Positions 9,420-22,000 of a DNA stretch of 64,000 nt are shown one piece after another. The position numbers and the translations under genes are program-made. Below the pieces are notes generated by a model. It saw only the letters and a list, made by a program, of their open reading frames with translations, was not told the DNA's origin and searched no databases. Numbering within the stretch: the first letter of the stretch is position 1; the number at the start of each line of letters is the position of its first letter. This DNA comes from Metopolophium dirhodum. Lineage: Eukaryota > Arthropoda > Insecta > Hemiptera > Aphididae. The stretch is from assembly GCF_019925205.1 (NCBI RefSeq), contig NC_083563.1, positions 4,526,001 through 4,590,000 of the forward strand. The letters are read 5' to 3'.

Positions 9420-10215
9420 AAAAAAAGTGGGCAAGTGGGCGTCGTTCTGCTGTACTGTAGGTTACAAGCGGGTCACTGTAATGAATGGTATTACATTTGA
9501 ATTCAATGATATAATATCATTGTATACGAAAAACGACTCTGAGCAGAGACGGTTTGTCAGTCTTGGATATTTTATATTATATTTATATTGTTATTACTTA
9601 TTACTTAATATGAATACGGAGGTTAGTTGAATTAATATAATAAAATTACAAAAAAAACTAAAATCGTTATTCATAATTATTTAATATGTAATTTTGTCCA
9701 AATTTGAACTTAAAATAACTATAAAAATTTTCATAAAATATTCAATTTTCAATTTGATAAAAGTTGTCAAAAATCAAACTTTAAATGCTTACAAAAAAAA
9801 TTGTGACTGTATTTTTAATACTTTTCAACTGTCATTGGAACAAAATATATAATAGGAGCGTTGTATTAATTGTTCAAGCTTTTTGGCCAAACGAATACAA
9901 TTTTATTGACATATAGGTATAGAAAAAAAAAACTAAAAAAATTGGAAACTGAAAGTATCCGAAAGCAGCTCATAACAAGTAAAAATATTTTTTAAATATT
10001 ATGGTCAATAGAAAATGCTAATATAAAGTTGAGTGAAAATATCATGTACTTATATATATTTGTTGTAGTGCTACACCAAAAACCAAAATCGATTTTGACG
10101 AAAACCGAATTTGCGTAAAAATTCTCGTTTTTTTTTAAATTTGACCTCCTCAATGCACCAACTAGATTCACTTTCCCATCGAACAAGGAGTTGAAAATCG
10201 AAGCATTTTTTCGAC
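9420..10215 (+). repeat. Family A repeat, head-forward, tail truncated
   Basis: Begins with the family A head (GGGCAAGTGGGCGTCGTTCTG, CTGTAGGTTACAAG, the perfect palindrome ATGATATAATATCAT, then AAAAACGACTCTGAGCAG). It continues with the AT-rich body: AAATTTGAACTTAAA-type and AAAAACTAAAAAAATTGGAA-type units, and CACCAAAAACCAAAATCGAT. The tail after about 10215 is missing. Confidence 0.8.
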
Positions 10216-12791
10216 TACCTATAAGGTTATATGAATGTATTAATATTTAATTGAAGTAAAAAAAATAAAAGATTTTATGAATGTGTTATTATTATTTATA
10301 TTTCGTTAATGCTTTTAATTCAATATTAAAGGGAACGTGTTTATTAATACGCAAAAACACATAGGAACGTTATGCTTATGACTAATGGCCATTAAAATAT
10401 CAATGTATAGTGAAAGCTGAACAAAATGCATTACGCAATACGTAAATGGTTCATCCATGATCCATGTAAACAAACAATTTCGGTTTTACACAATATAGCT
10501 TTAACGTTTATTTTACAACAGAATATAATAATAGGTACACTTTTTTTCTTTACTATTATATTAAAGACAATTTTAATTCCTACTTGTCATACATTGGGTT
10601 TCATTAAAAAATTATGAACGTCAAAATAACTTTTAGGTTATTTTGGCATTGTCTTTCTCCTAGCATTATATAAATTTATTTTTTTACATCTCTAACCTGT
10701 ATTTTACAGATTTTTACTATTACTTCCATCCAATATTCTAATGAATTTTCATTCAATTTGAGTTTGATTATTTTTCTTTGTGCTTTACAATTATTATCCT
10801 CTGTTGCCTTTCGTTTTTCACCAGTACCTTCTTAATACTTGCCGTTGAAGTATATTTTCGGTTAATGCTTTCTGATTATGTAGTGTTCGTTGGAAAGTTA
10901 ATGTTCGATTATTTCCAGAATTGATCATTTTAAAACGCGGAACACTATTTTATCATACTGTGATAATTTATTTTTATATACCTACTTACTATGTAGCTGC
11001 TGCACCATGTAGATTTTTTTGTGGCAAATCCTATATAGTATACTCGCTATAAAGGTGTATCTCGGTTTGAGTGTTACTGTTTTAATGAAGTTCACTGATA
11101 AATCGTTGTTAGTGTACCTAGCTTTATGAAATAATTCGACCTAGATATGGGCAGCCGTAAGTCAGATTTAGCATTTGGCATTTTTTGACGTAGTTGAAAC
11201 TACTCACTCCCTCAACTTTTCTGACACATCAAAAATCTCTGGGATTTTCCTCAAAATTAATTGAGTAATTGTTGAGTATATAAGCTAAACACATACATTT
11301 GGTTTTAAGATAAAGTTTCTTTAATCGAGACCATGTTAACACGACGATTTAGTGCATGCTTGTCGCTGATTTGAGTAACCAATGGCAACCATTTATAAAC
11401 AAAAAAAAAAATAATAATAGTAATACTTTTATAATCTGCAACCAGTAATAAACTAAAAAAAATTCTATTCCCCTGTTTGATCTGCTCTTTAAAACTCGAA
11501 TATCGGAAAATCCTTTTTTATTGCACATCTAGATCATTAGAGAAACCACCACTATTCCAAATTTCAAGTTCGTACGTTTTGTAGTGTTTGAGTTGTATCG
11601 ATCAGTTAGTGAACGAGTGGTATTTGGCGTTTATATATTATATAAATGATGTGCTGCAAGTTTAATAATAATATATCGAGTAGAATCATTTACTTTTCGC
11701 TATTTAAACTGACAACCGAATTTCACGATTTACTAATTATTATAACCGTCGGTCACACACTCGAAGACCGTCAAATTGACTGTTCCCTTTGACGTCACCA
11801 CATGTCTGATACACGTCTAATGACGCGTGACCCTTATACTTTATTAAATATTCTCGTTCAGACGTCTACAGTTTGAATTTATTACCTATACATTTTAACT
11901 ATTTATATTTTATGCATGCAAATATGCAATCGTCATCGTGCTTTTGCACTGCACTTGATACCTACACACGGTTTTGAGCATTTATTCGCGTTATATCGAA
12001 TAATGTGTTCCGGAATTTATTTTATTTTAAGTATTTTTATTATGTTGATATTATATTAGGTAGGTATACAGGTATACTGTATACCGTATACATGAACTGT
12101 AATAACTAATAAGACACCAGGAGATTTCTACTTTTTTTTTAATACGAAATAATAAAACAACATTAATTAAAATAATAAGTTCCAATTTTTTATTGGCCAA
12201 TACAAAAGTTGAATATAAACAATACATAATCAATTAACTATTTTACAAGTGTTCACTTACAGTATATATCACTATATACTTACAGTATATACACTATACT
12301 TATAGTATATATCATTTAAAACTAATATTCATATTAATACTTCGAATAAATGCAAAGATATATGAAATAATGGAAAATGACAAAGATCCAAAATGATCAT
12401 AACATTTAAAATATATAATATTATTGTAATAGTAAATTATAACATATACACGACACGGAATCGTGTAGATAAATATAATTGTTGTTTGTACATATATATG
12501 TACTATGTACACATACTATTTATAGGAACAAAACACCCAAGCATATTATAATATATTGGTATTCAGAATTAGAATCTCGTCGTCGATCTAGTCAAAACAT
12601 AACCTTAATTGGCCAGGAATTCAGTTGATGATAAATAATAATAATAATACGCTGAAATGTATTACAGACAATACCAAAAGAAAACGCGAATAACGAGAAC
12701 AAAAAACGATAAGAGATGATAGGGAACGACGACCAGTGCATATTCCATAGACACACAGGTTACCTATGCTGCTTAGTTGCGGTAGTAGTCC
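10216..12791. other. Intergenic, no gene seen
   Basis: AT-rich sequence between the pol/family A block and the 3' end of the host gene. The part nearest 12792 is expected to include that gene's 3' untranslated region. A minus-strand AATAAA is present at about 12194-12189, but the true cleavage site cannot be fixed. A short TATA/ACAGTATA-type tandem lies at about 12255-12312. Confidence 0.45.
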
Positions 12792-13079
12792 TTACATGTA
12801 GGGCGGGGGCGGAGGCCAGTTGCTTCGGCTCTGGTAGTTATTTTGCATCAGTGGGTGCGGTGGGTGATGCGGGTGCGGCGATTGGGACGGACCAGCACCG
12901 GCGTTAAGCCAATCGTTGCTGTCGGCCGCGGTCGGAGAGTACCAACCGGTTGGGGTGGCGGGGGTGGAAGTGACACCACCGCTATTGCTGCTGCTGCTGC
13001 TGCTACTATTGCTGCTGCTGCTGCCCGCCACCAGCTTTTGCCAGTCGGGTCGGCTTCCACCGTGCCCGGCCCATTCCTA
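12792..13079 (-). other. In-frame extension beyond TAG (possible readthrough or alternative end)
   Basis: The last exon's TAG (13079-13077, context AGC-TAG-GAA) is followed in the same frame by 94 sense codons to TAA at 12794-12792. The extension starts EWAGHGGSRPDWQKLVAG and has a Ser run from an AGC repeat. It then carries a Pro/Gly/Trp-rich tail ending SNWPPPPPYM, a PPxY-type ligand for WW domains. The region is GC-rich, and other frames here are also open, so openness alone is weak evidence. An acceptor-like CTAG overlaps the stop, so an alternative exon is another option. Confidence 0.45.
12984..13022. repeat. GCT/AGC trinucleotide repeat
   Basis: An imperfect (GCT)n run, broken by ACTATT, gives the serine tract on the minus strand in the open frame past the TAG. 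It is likely length-variable. Confidence 0.8.
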
Positions 13080-16000
13080 GCTGGTGCGTTGTCTTTTGGG
13101 CGGACCACCCGCAGCAGCTTGGTATTGTTGTATTTGTTCATCATGTTTTAACACCAATGCCTTTAATTGCTGCAAAACATGCGTGACATCTTGCAACATG
13201 GCCATGGGTGTTTCATCCGGGTACATCGACCTGAGGCGTCCATTTTCCCGCAACACGGCCAACTGCTCTCTGTCAAACAAACGACGGATGAAATTTATTA
13301 ACCTCTTCCGAACACTGTTGAATGGGTAGTAGAAGGGATAATGATTATCAAAGGAGGAGCAGACACTTACGAATTTCCACTGAACAGTGTCGTTTTTAAG
13401 TATTTGTTTAAGACGTAAGCGCATCTCGCGACTGTACACGAAGGCAATATCATCTGGACTAAATCATCTATTGTCACCATCAAATCCGAATAGATGTATG
13501 GTTTGGCGTTTATGCAGTGTATCATTCTCCCTTGAAGTGTGGCCTTTTGGATCTGTGTTAAATATATTTATATTATTTATTTTTTAAATACAAACTGGCG
13601 GACGTATTACAAGTATTATAATAATTTTAAAAACAAAATTTCTGTATTTTATATAGCAAATAAATCGAAATAGTATTTTTTTTGTGTTAATACACTCTGA
13701 ATTTAATTTAATAACAAACAGGCCTGTTACTTATTGCTATATCACAATTGATCAAATATTAAATGTTGAAACAATTGTAAGAAGTTTAAAAATATTCCAC
13801 AAATATTAAGTTAAAGAAAAAATAAGTTTATTACCATTTTTAAATACTGTATACACATTTAGTTTACAGAAAAACTACACAAATTGAAATCATTAGCCTA
13901 GAGAAACTAATATCTATTAATATGGAAAGTTACATTTATGTAATACAGTCAATAAAATTAAAAAAGTATTAATTTAAAGATTAACCTATAGTAATCTTAT
14001 GTTTATTAATGAGCATTATCAACTTATCTATGTAATACAAAATTGACTGAGGTTTGATGCACATGCTATTTTTGTGAATAAATATATACTTGTTTAAAAA
14101 AAAAAAAGGTATAGAGGTTTCAAGATTTTATATCTTATAGAGGTATGCAAAATAATATTATTTTATTCTAGGCCCCAAAAATTCAGCCAATCTTAAAATA
14201 TTAAATATCATTAACCTTGTATGCAGCATTATTAGATGTGTCATGCGCCCACATCCGTTCCGGTATTCTTGTCAATTCCCATCCAATATTATGACGAAGA
14301 GGATTCTCCTGCACAGCTGGAGGAACAGGGCTGGATGGTGGGGACGATAAGTCAATGATTTCTAAGGGCGGAGCAACTACAATGGACCCAGCATTCCTTA
14401 ATGCATTGCGCTGTTGTGTGTTGGTTAAACGACCATGCACAGATTGGCCACTATATGGCTGCTGAGTTTGAGGAGTGGTAATTATTTGTTGTTGTTGTTG
14501 CTGTTGTATCTGTTGTATCTGTTGTTGCTGTTGTTGCTGCAACTGTTGTTGTTGGGCTTGATTATTGTTAGAACGTTGATTGTAGAATTGTCTCATTTGA
14601 CTTGAATGTGACATTACATTGCCATTTGTCATTGGATTGTACATAGTTGTTATACATTGGCTAATAGGTACAACGTTGGAGTATGAGACAGTATTACTAT
14701 AAGCATAAATAATTTTTTTTTCTGTTTTTAGATATTTACAAATTTGATTATTTGTATTATTTTGAAAACACTTACCCAATTACTGGTGTCGTATTGCTTG
14801 CACGGACTAAAGGCGGTGGTGGTACAACATGACCCACACTGTTTACCAAACTGCTACCTTGAGACATCGTTGAACCCTGAAAATCCAATAAAAACTAAAT
14901 ATAAAAAACTGTTAATTTACTAATATATATTACATAGCCCACAATGTAATATTAATACCCACCATTGAATTCAAACAATTAATTATTATATCACACATGC
15001 AAAACTTGTAGTCAATACTTTTATTAAATTTTAAATTAACTTTAATGAAGCATCAAAATATATTAAATTTTAAAATGATCCAACGTTTAACAGCTGGAAT
15101 TATAATTTTAAAACAATTTCAAAGAAAAGAAAAGCTATATTTTTTATTTTATAATTATTATTTATTAATATATCAACATTACTTTTAGTCAACAAAAACA
15201 TGTAAAAAAAAAACCTGTTAATTGTTTGAATTACCAACTGAGGAATGACAATAATTAGTCCATTAGTTTATAAAAATTGTTTGTATTAAATAAAAATACA
15301 AGAAGGTTATTTCTTTAATGGAGACAAAATTATAAAATTAAAAATAGTTTAGAGTGTGAGCTTTGAACTAGAGATAATTGGCTGAGTATTTCTATATAAG
15401 GGGTGAGGAATAAGTAGAGAAAAAAAATTAAGAAAGTTGAAAAATAAGTACCGCATTATAGCACTGGGCAGCTATGCTTTGATTTCTGGCTGCAATAGAA
15501 TAGCCACGAGTTGATGGCGGCTGAGCCTGAGTGCTATATGAATTAACCTACAAAAATATTATTTATTTATTGAGAATACAGGCTGATTGTAGAAAAAAAT
15601 TTGGTTTATTGAAAAGCATGCACGACGCCAACACTGCACCACAGTGAAGTATAATTAAATAAAACAAATTAAAATTAAAATAAATGAAAATTGAATGTAA
15701 AAAACTAAAAAGCCTTTTTCCCATTTTTCCCATATTTATATAATTTTGTAAGGTACAAAATATATAACTAATTGATAGATCTTTTTATTTATAGATACAT
15801 TATTTAATAATATTTAATAGTTAATACTAAAAATAATTATAAGCATGAAATAAATGATACATTTTTAAAATACAAGCAACAATTTATTTAAAGAACCAAA
15901 AATAAAAAAGCAATTTAATATATATATTTATATAATATGTAACATAATTCATACCATTTGGTTTGCTGGCCATCCATTTTGATATGTATTCATCATAACT

Positions 16001-19000
16001 GGCATACTCGGTGGTAATGGTGCTGGTGTCGTTAATGTGTGGGGAATAGTATTTTCAGCAGGTACTACTTCAGGGGGTGCTCTGATCCAAGCACCAGGTG
16101 GATTTACATGGGTAGACTTCTGATTAGTTAGGAGTTGTGTATCAACCACCTTAGCTGGCCAATATTCCTCAAAATTAGTTTCCGGTGGAAAATAATTTTT
16201 AATATCATCAAGACTGGTCACTGTGCAAGAGTCACTGGCAAACAACTCATTTCTGATACCCTGAACTTTACAACAGAACTTGAGATAGGCCAAGTTCCAA
16301 TTTTCTAATTTTACAGCTCGATGTTTTAGGTTTTCTGTTTCGCCTTCAAAGTAGAAGAGCGGGACATATTTTTGGTTATCTTTAATACAATATGGCACAA
16401 CAGACTCAGAGTTAATACGAATAAAACCACATTTCTCTCTGCGACCTGGAGTAATATTGCATAACAATTTTTTATAACATACTTCTATGAACGTATAAAA
16501 TTCATGCACATCTTCTAGACGGACAATATAATCTTTTCCCGCAAAAAACACTTCTTTCCCATATATACAATCGGCATGTTTTTGGTTGATATCATTTAAC
16601 AACTTAGCTTCAGATTCAGTAATAAAATGGCTTCTTACAGATGTGCATGTATAAATATCTGCATGCAGATAATGTAAGTAGTTGCTGAGTAGCTGAGTTT
16701 CAGCCATACGTACGGATACAAACTTTGAATGTTCACCATTAATTTCTCGTATGATATAGGGTACATTGTATCCAGCAATTAATTTCCATGCAAATCTACC
16801 TATATTGCATAAAAGCACATAAAACAGTGTTAACATAGAAAGTTTCAAAACAAGAATTTAACTCCTGATTGCTTACCTTTTATACTTTCTACATCTTCAC
16901 TATCTTTGGGTATTTTATCTTGATTTTTTTGTGCATTATTCGTTGTAATTGCTGAATTAGTTAATGTTACTGCTCTACCTGCTCTGTTTATATAAACATT
17001 TGCCGGAGAAGCAGCCTGTTGCTTTGCTGCAGCTGTTGCATTTTTTTGATAATTTTCTTTCATTTTGAGAGCCATTGCATTTATTTCAGGATCATCGTGT
17101 TCATTTTTTACACTTATCCCTGTAATTTAATTATAAAATTATGTTTTAATATAATTAAATTATAAGTAGGTAAAATGAATAATAAAAAAAATATTTATTA
17201 GGAAATAATTTATGGATTTTAAATAATTAAAACTACAAGAACATATTTTTTTCTTTTTTTTTTATATAATATACATTTGCTGAAATCCATGCCCACTAAA
17301 AATCAATAAATAATATTCTATCCAAATATTATTTAGAAATTATCATAATGAATTTATGTTACAAAGAGACCAAAATTCTTATACATGTACATGAATAATA
17401 TTATATCTCGTAATCATGGTGATCACTTATCAATAGGAGTAAATATTAAATATTCTAGTATTATGATTTACGATAACATGTACATAGAAAACTGATAATT
17501 TATAATATATCTATAAACGATGATAGGATGGTAAAATAGAATGCCACAATCATTATTACCTGAAATTTAGGACACTCAAAGAGAAAGTAAAAGAAAATAA
17601 TGGGCAAGCTAAAAACTGTATTATTTACGTTATGTGTGCAATAAAAGCTGTGATGAAGTTAAAAAAAATTTGATAGTCAAAACAATATTAGTTTAGTCTT
17701 ATGGACTACTTTGTCTCAAGTTGCTTTCACTAGCCAAGTAAAAAAAAAAACCGTTAGGTATCTTATATTTTACTCATAAAAAATTGATAACAGAATATAT
17801 CTACCTATTTAATTACTTATATTATATTATATTATTATTAATTACTTATTATTTTAATAAATATATTTATATTTTAACTATTTGTTTTGAGTTTATATAA
17901 GTTATAACTAGAGCGCGGATTTATATGAAATTGCAATTTTTTTACATTTTCGTCAGTAATTTTTACGAATTCTAATAGTTTAAAGCTAATGGGGATTTTT
18001 GTTTTTTTGCATATTATTGACAATTTATTTATTGGTTATTAGTTTATTACATATTTCTAGATATTTTGACAAAATTCAAAATATATTGCATATTGAACCG
18101 AAAATTTAAATAAAAAATTAGAATTAGAATATTTTATCAATCATAAAATTGTAATAATAAATTTTGTAGGCTCTAAGTGATTATTAATTTTAATAATATT
18201 AAATTAGAAATTAGAATTTTTTTTGTTTATTAAGATAATAGATAGTGATAAGTAATAATAATACCTATAATTATTAATTATTATATTATAAGTTATTTAA
18301 TTTGTTTTAAATTATTTTTGAGGAATACATTTATAAACTATTCAATTGTGAATCTTTACCATATAAAACAATTTAAAATTTATTTTTCTTGCAAATATTT
18401 GTTGCATATTATGTTTACGATTTTGACTTCATATTATATGGCATATTTTGATACTTTTTAATGCATACAAATCCGAGCTCTATTTATAACTTATAATTTA
18501 TGATTAGAATAAAAAAGTAGTTATGGTGAAGAACCACTCTCAAATACAAACTAGATAAAATGAAAAACGTAGATCTACATTACTGTTTTTTAAAGCTTAT
18601 TTTAGAAACCTACTATAAAAATAAATGTAATATATATATTTATATATACCAAACTAGTTGAAAGAACTAGTTTTTAAAAACATTAATTAATATTGTATAC
18701 ACATAATGCAATAACTAATATAATATTATGTAAGTATACAATTATGTTTATTGTTATAATATAAAACAAAAATAAAAATATAGGTAGATACTTGCTTGAT
18801 ATTTATTATTAACCACTTAACCCTTTATTTATATTATAGCGGAAGTGAATTGTTTGTTGTACCTATTTACATGTTACAGATGAAAATTCAATGTGTACAG
18901 TTACAACTTACAAGATAAACATCGGATTTAGAAACGAATTACCACTAAGGTATATCAGTGCAAACTTAGATATTATTATATAGATTTATATAATTATATA

Positions 19001-22000
19001 TAACACAATATGGATTTATACCTTTAATTGATACAATGATGTAACAAACAAAAACAAATTTAAAAATAGAAAACCACTATTAGAGTTTATTTGGCGTACA
19101 CAATATTCAGACGAACATAATATCAAAATCTAGTAAAACGAAGTCTTCACAAACATAGTTTTAGATTCTTGGCGGAGCAATGCACACAATTTTTTACAAT
19201 AACATTTTTTTTAATAAAAATATTTGGGTCAAAAGTAAAGAATGTCCCCTAACTTTCAACTATCAGAAAAAAATTATAAAATAGAGGGAAAACGGGAATT
19301 TTAAGGCAAATCCACCAGTTTTCGACCAGTTCGATTTTTTTACGTAGTTACACAATTCGAAACCGATAATATTCACCAAATTATAATAATTTATAATATT
19401 AGTATTTTCCTAGTTAGTTATTTACTATAGGTACCTAAAATGGTATAAATTTAGACTTTCAATGGACATTTTACATTATTTTTTTCATATAATTATCAAT
19501 AAAAAGATTTCATCTATGCTAACATTCTTCAACAAAAAAGATTGAAAATTCGATTGAACGTTTCTGATGTTGTTTATAATGAAAATTGGAATTGAAAAAA
19601 ATAAAATTTAGGTAATAATCTACCATCAATTTTATAAGAGCGTTTTAAGTAAGAATTTGAACGAAAATCGATAAAATCGCAAACGGCAACAGGACTTGAA
19701 GACAGTTACCAAAATTATCGATGTTGCAGTAAACAATTACTGGTATTGAATTCAAGTACTCGATTTATTAGTAAGATAACTTGAACATCACAATATTCGA
19801 AACACGATATTACTAGAAGGACTATTGATAACTACAGGTAATATTAAATTATATTTATATACCCATTGTAGATTTCGACGAAAGTGTTTATATATTAACA
19901 AATACAAATACGAGGTAGATTTATAATAAAAATGAAATATAAAATTGTATTCTTATCACATATGGATTGTTTTTATGTTTATTAATTATATTTATTTTTT
20001 TAATATCTTTATGATTATGATTATAACAATATTATTGTAGTTTTAGGAATGCAGCTATTGTTAGATTACGAAATTACTAAATTCCCAATACAATTTACAA
20101 TCGGTAAAATACGGTTTTAGGGACTATATACCTCCGTGGCTCTGTGTTAAGAATTTTCTCGTTATTTGACACATTAAATAATTTTTAATTATAAGTTAAT
20201 TTTAAGTTTTTTCAGTTTTTAAGTGAGTTATGATTATTATTAAATTACTCTATTTTAATACACGCATAACTTGCTAAAAAAAATTGATTTGTCGTAAGAC
20301 ACCCTCATAGAAATACAGATGATGTTCCTATCATCAAGTTTCATAATAAGGTTAACCGTAATCTGCTGAGCGTAAATTTGCCAAGGTACACGTCTTGTAA
20401 GACGGAGACAACAAATATATACGAATATACCCGTGTCGTCCTCTTAAGCCGGATTTACAGCTACGTACTATGTCGTGCCACGCGTTGGAGTGGTACCAAC
20501 GGTTACAACTGACAACCATAATGGTTTAAAAGTTGAGCTAAGTCAATACTTGGTATACCCGGGTGCAACTTTGTTATTACATGACGTCAAAGAAGTAACG
20601 TCCAATCGTAAAGGTCCCCACACACTGCAGCGGTGGCGGTTACGGCAAAATGAGTCCGGACACAATTTTACCGGCACCGCCAAGACAAAAGAATTTTACC
20701 GCCACCGCTGCGTCACGTCCTTAATGCGATTTGATCAACTCGACGTACGTCGCGTAACTGTGAACCCGGCTCTACAATGTGCGTTGTCAACGTTAACCGC
20801 CAGTTAGGTTAAATATTAGACCAACCGGTTAGCGTTAACGGACGTCGTAAGAACGGACCAAACAAAATGTAAAATGTGCGATACTATAGGATAGCTACTC
20901 TCGTCAAGATTTTGTTTTGCAAATTTACACTCAGAATATTACGTTTAGCAGAGTTAGTTTAATTGACGAATAGACCGTGAATCGACCTATTATTTATGAA
21001 ACTTTACAGTAAGAACATTAACTGTGACTGTATGTGTTTTTTTTTTTTTTTACAAAAATTCAGTTTTTGAAGTGGGTTAAGAACATTTAATTTACGTTAT
21101 ATTATATACGCAAAACTTGTTAAAAAATTTAAAACACCACATACTAACAGAGATATTGTAATTTTTTAAATGAAATTCAAAGAGTATTAATAGAATTTCA
21201 TGTTACTTAGTTATTAACTCTGTTATTATCATTCTAAAATAAAATTTCAAAAATATTTAGGCTAAATTAACTAAACTACTTTTTAAACAAATTCAAAATT
21301 TTAGAATTTTAGTTTTTAAATTAATAACATTTAATACGTTCGGAGTCTTGGTCAGGAAGCTTAGATCCTACATAAGTAGTTCTTATAAGAATTTAAAAAT
21401 ATTACAAATACGAGGCATGGTTTTCATATACAATTCAAATTTTACGATTTTTTACAAAAATACTACCCATTTTTTTGATATAAATGTATACCTTTTTGAA
21501 ATTCAAATATTGACAAAATTGTATGTTTAAATAAAAAACAGGGATAGCAACAATCTTAGTTATTTTGTTGAATTCAATAATAATAGTGGGGATATTTTCA
21601 AAATATTTAGATTAAAATAAGCTATTGCCTATTTTATATTTTTGTGATGAATCTCTTTACATTGTTATACTTCTACGATAAGTCAATATTGACTCTAAAA
21701 TTAATCACAATCATATATGATATGAATTGAATAAGTTAATAACATCCATAAAAATACATTAATATTAGTTTAAATAACGTTGTATTATTGGGTCTAAATA
21801 TTTGTCAGCGGCATTATTTTCGGAATTTTTATAGCCCCTTGACTATTTGAGGCCAGTGGCGTGGTGAACACCCAGGTGCCATGGTGGAATTTATTTTTTT
21901 TTTTTTTTGGGGGGGGGGTGGTTGTATACATGATGGTAACCAATAACATAAAACAAAAATTAAAATATTTACAGTCACATAATAATTAAAATATGTATAT

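Noticed and set aside
12843..13151. 102-codon plus-strand frame and a 98-codon minus-strand frame over the last exon
   Set aside because: Shadows of the GC-rich, GCT-repeat-containing 3' part of the host gene. The splice-consistent frame is the one kept.
15949..16848. Treating the 299-codon minus-strand frame as a stand-alone gene starting MKLSMLTLF
   Set aside because: The first residues are intron sequence. An AG acceptor at 16801-16800 starts the real exon, which joins in phase to the exon ending at 16877.
20475..20807. 110-codon open frame on the plus strand
   Set aside because: It runs across two nested MITEs (families E and C); openness comes from their GC-rich palindromes.
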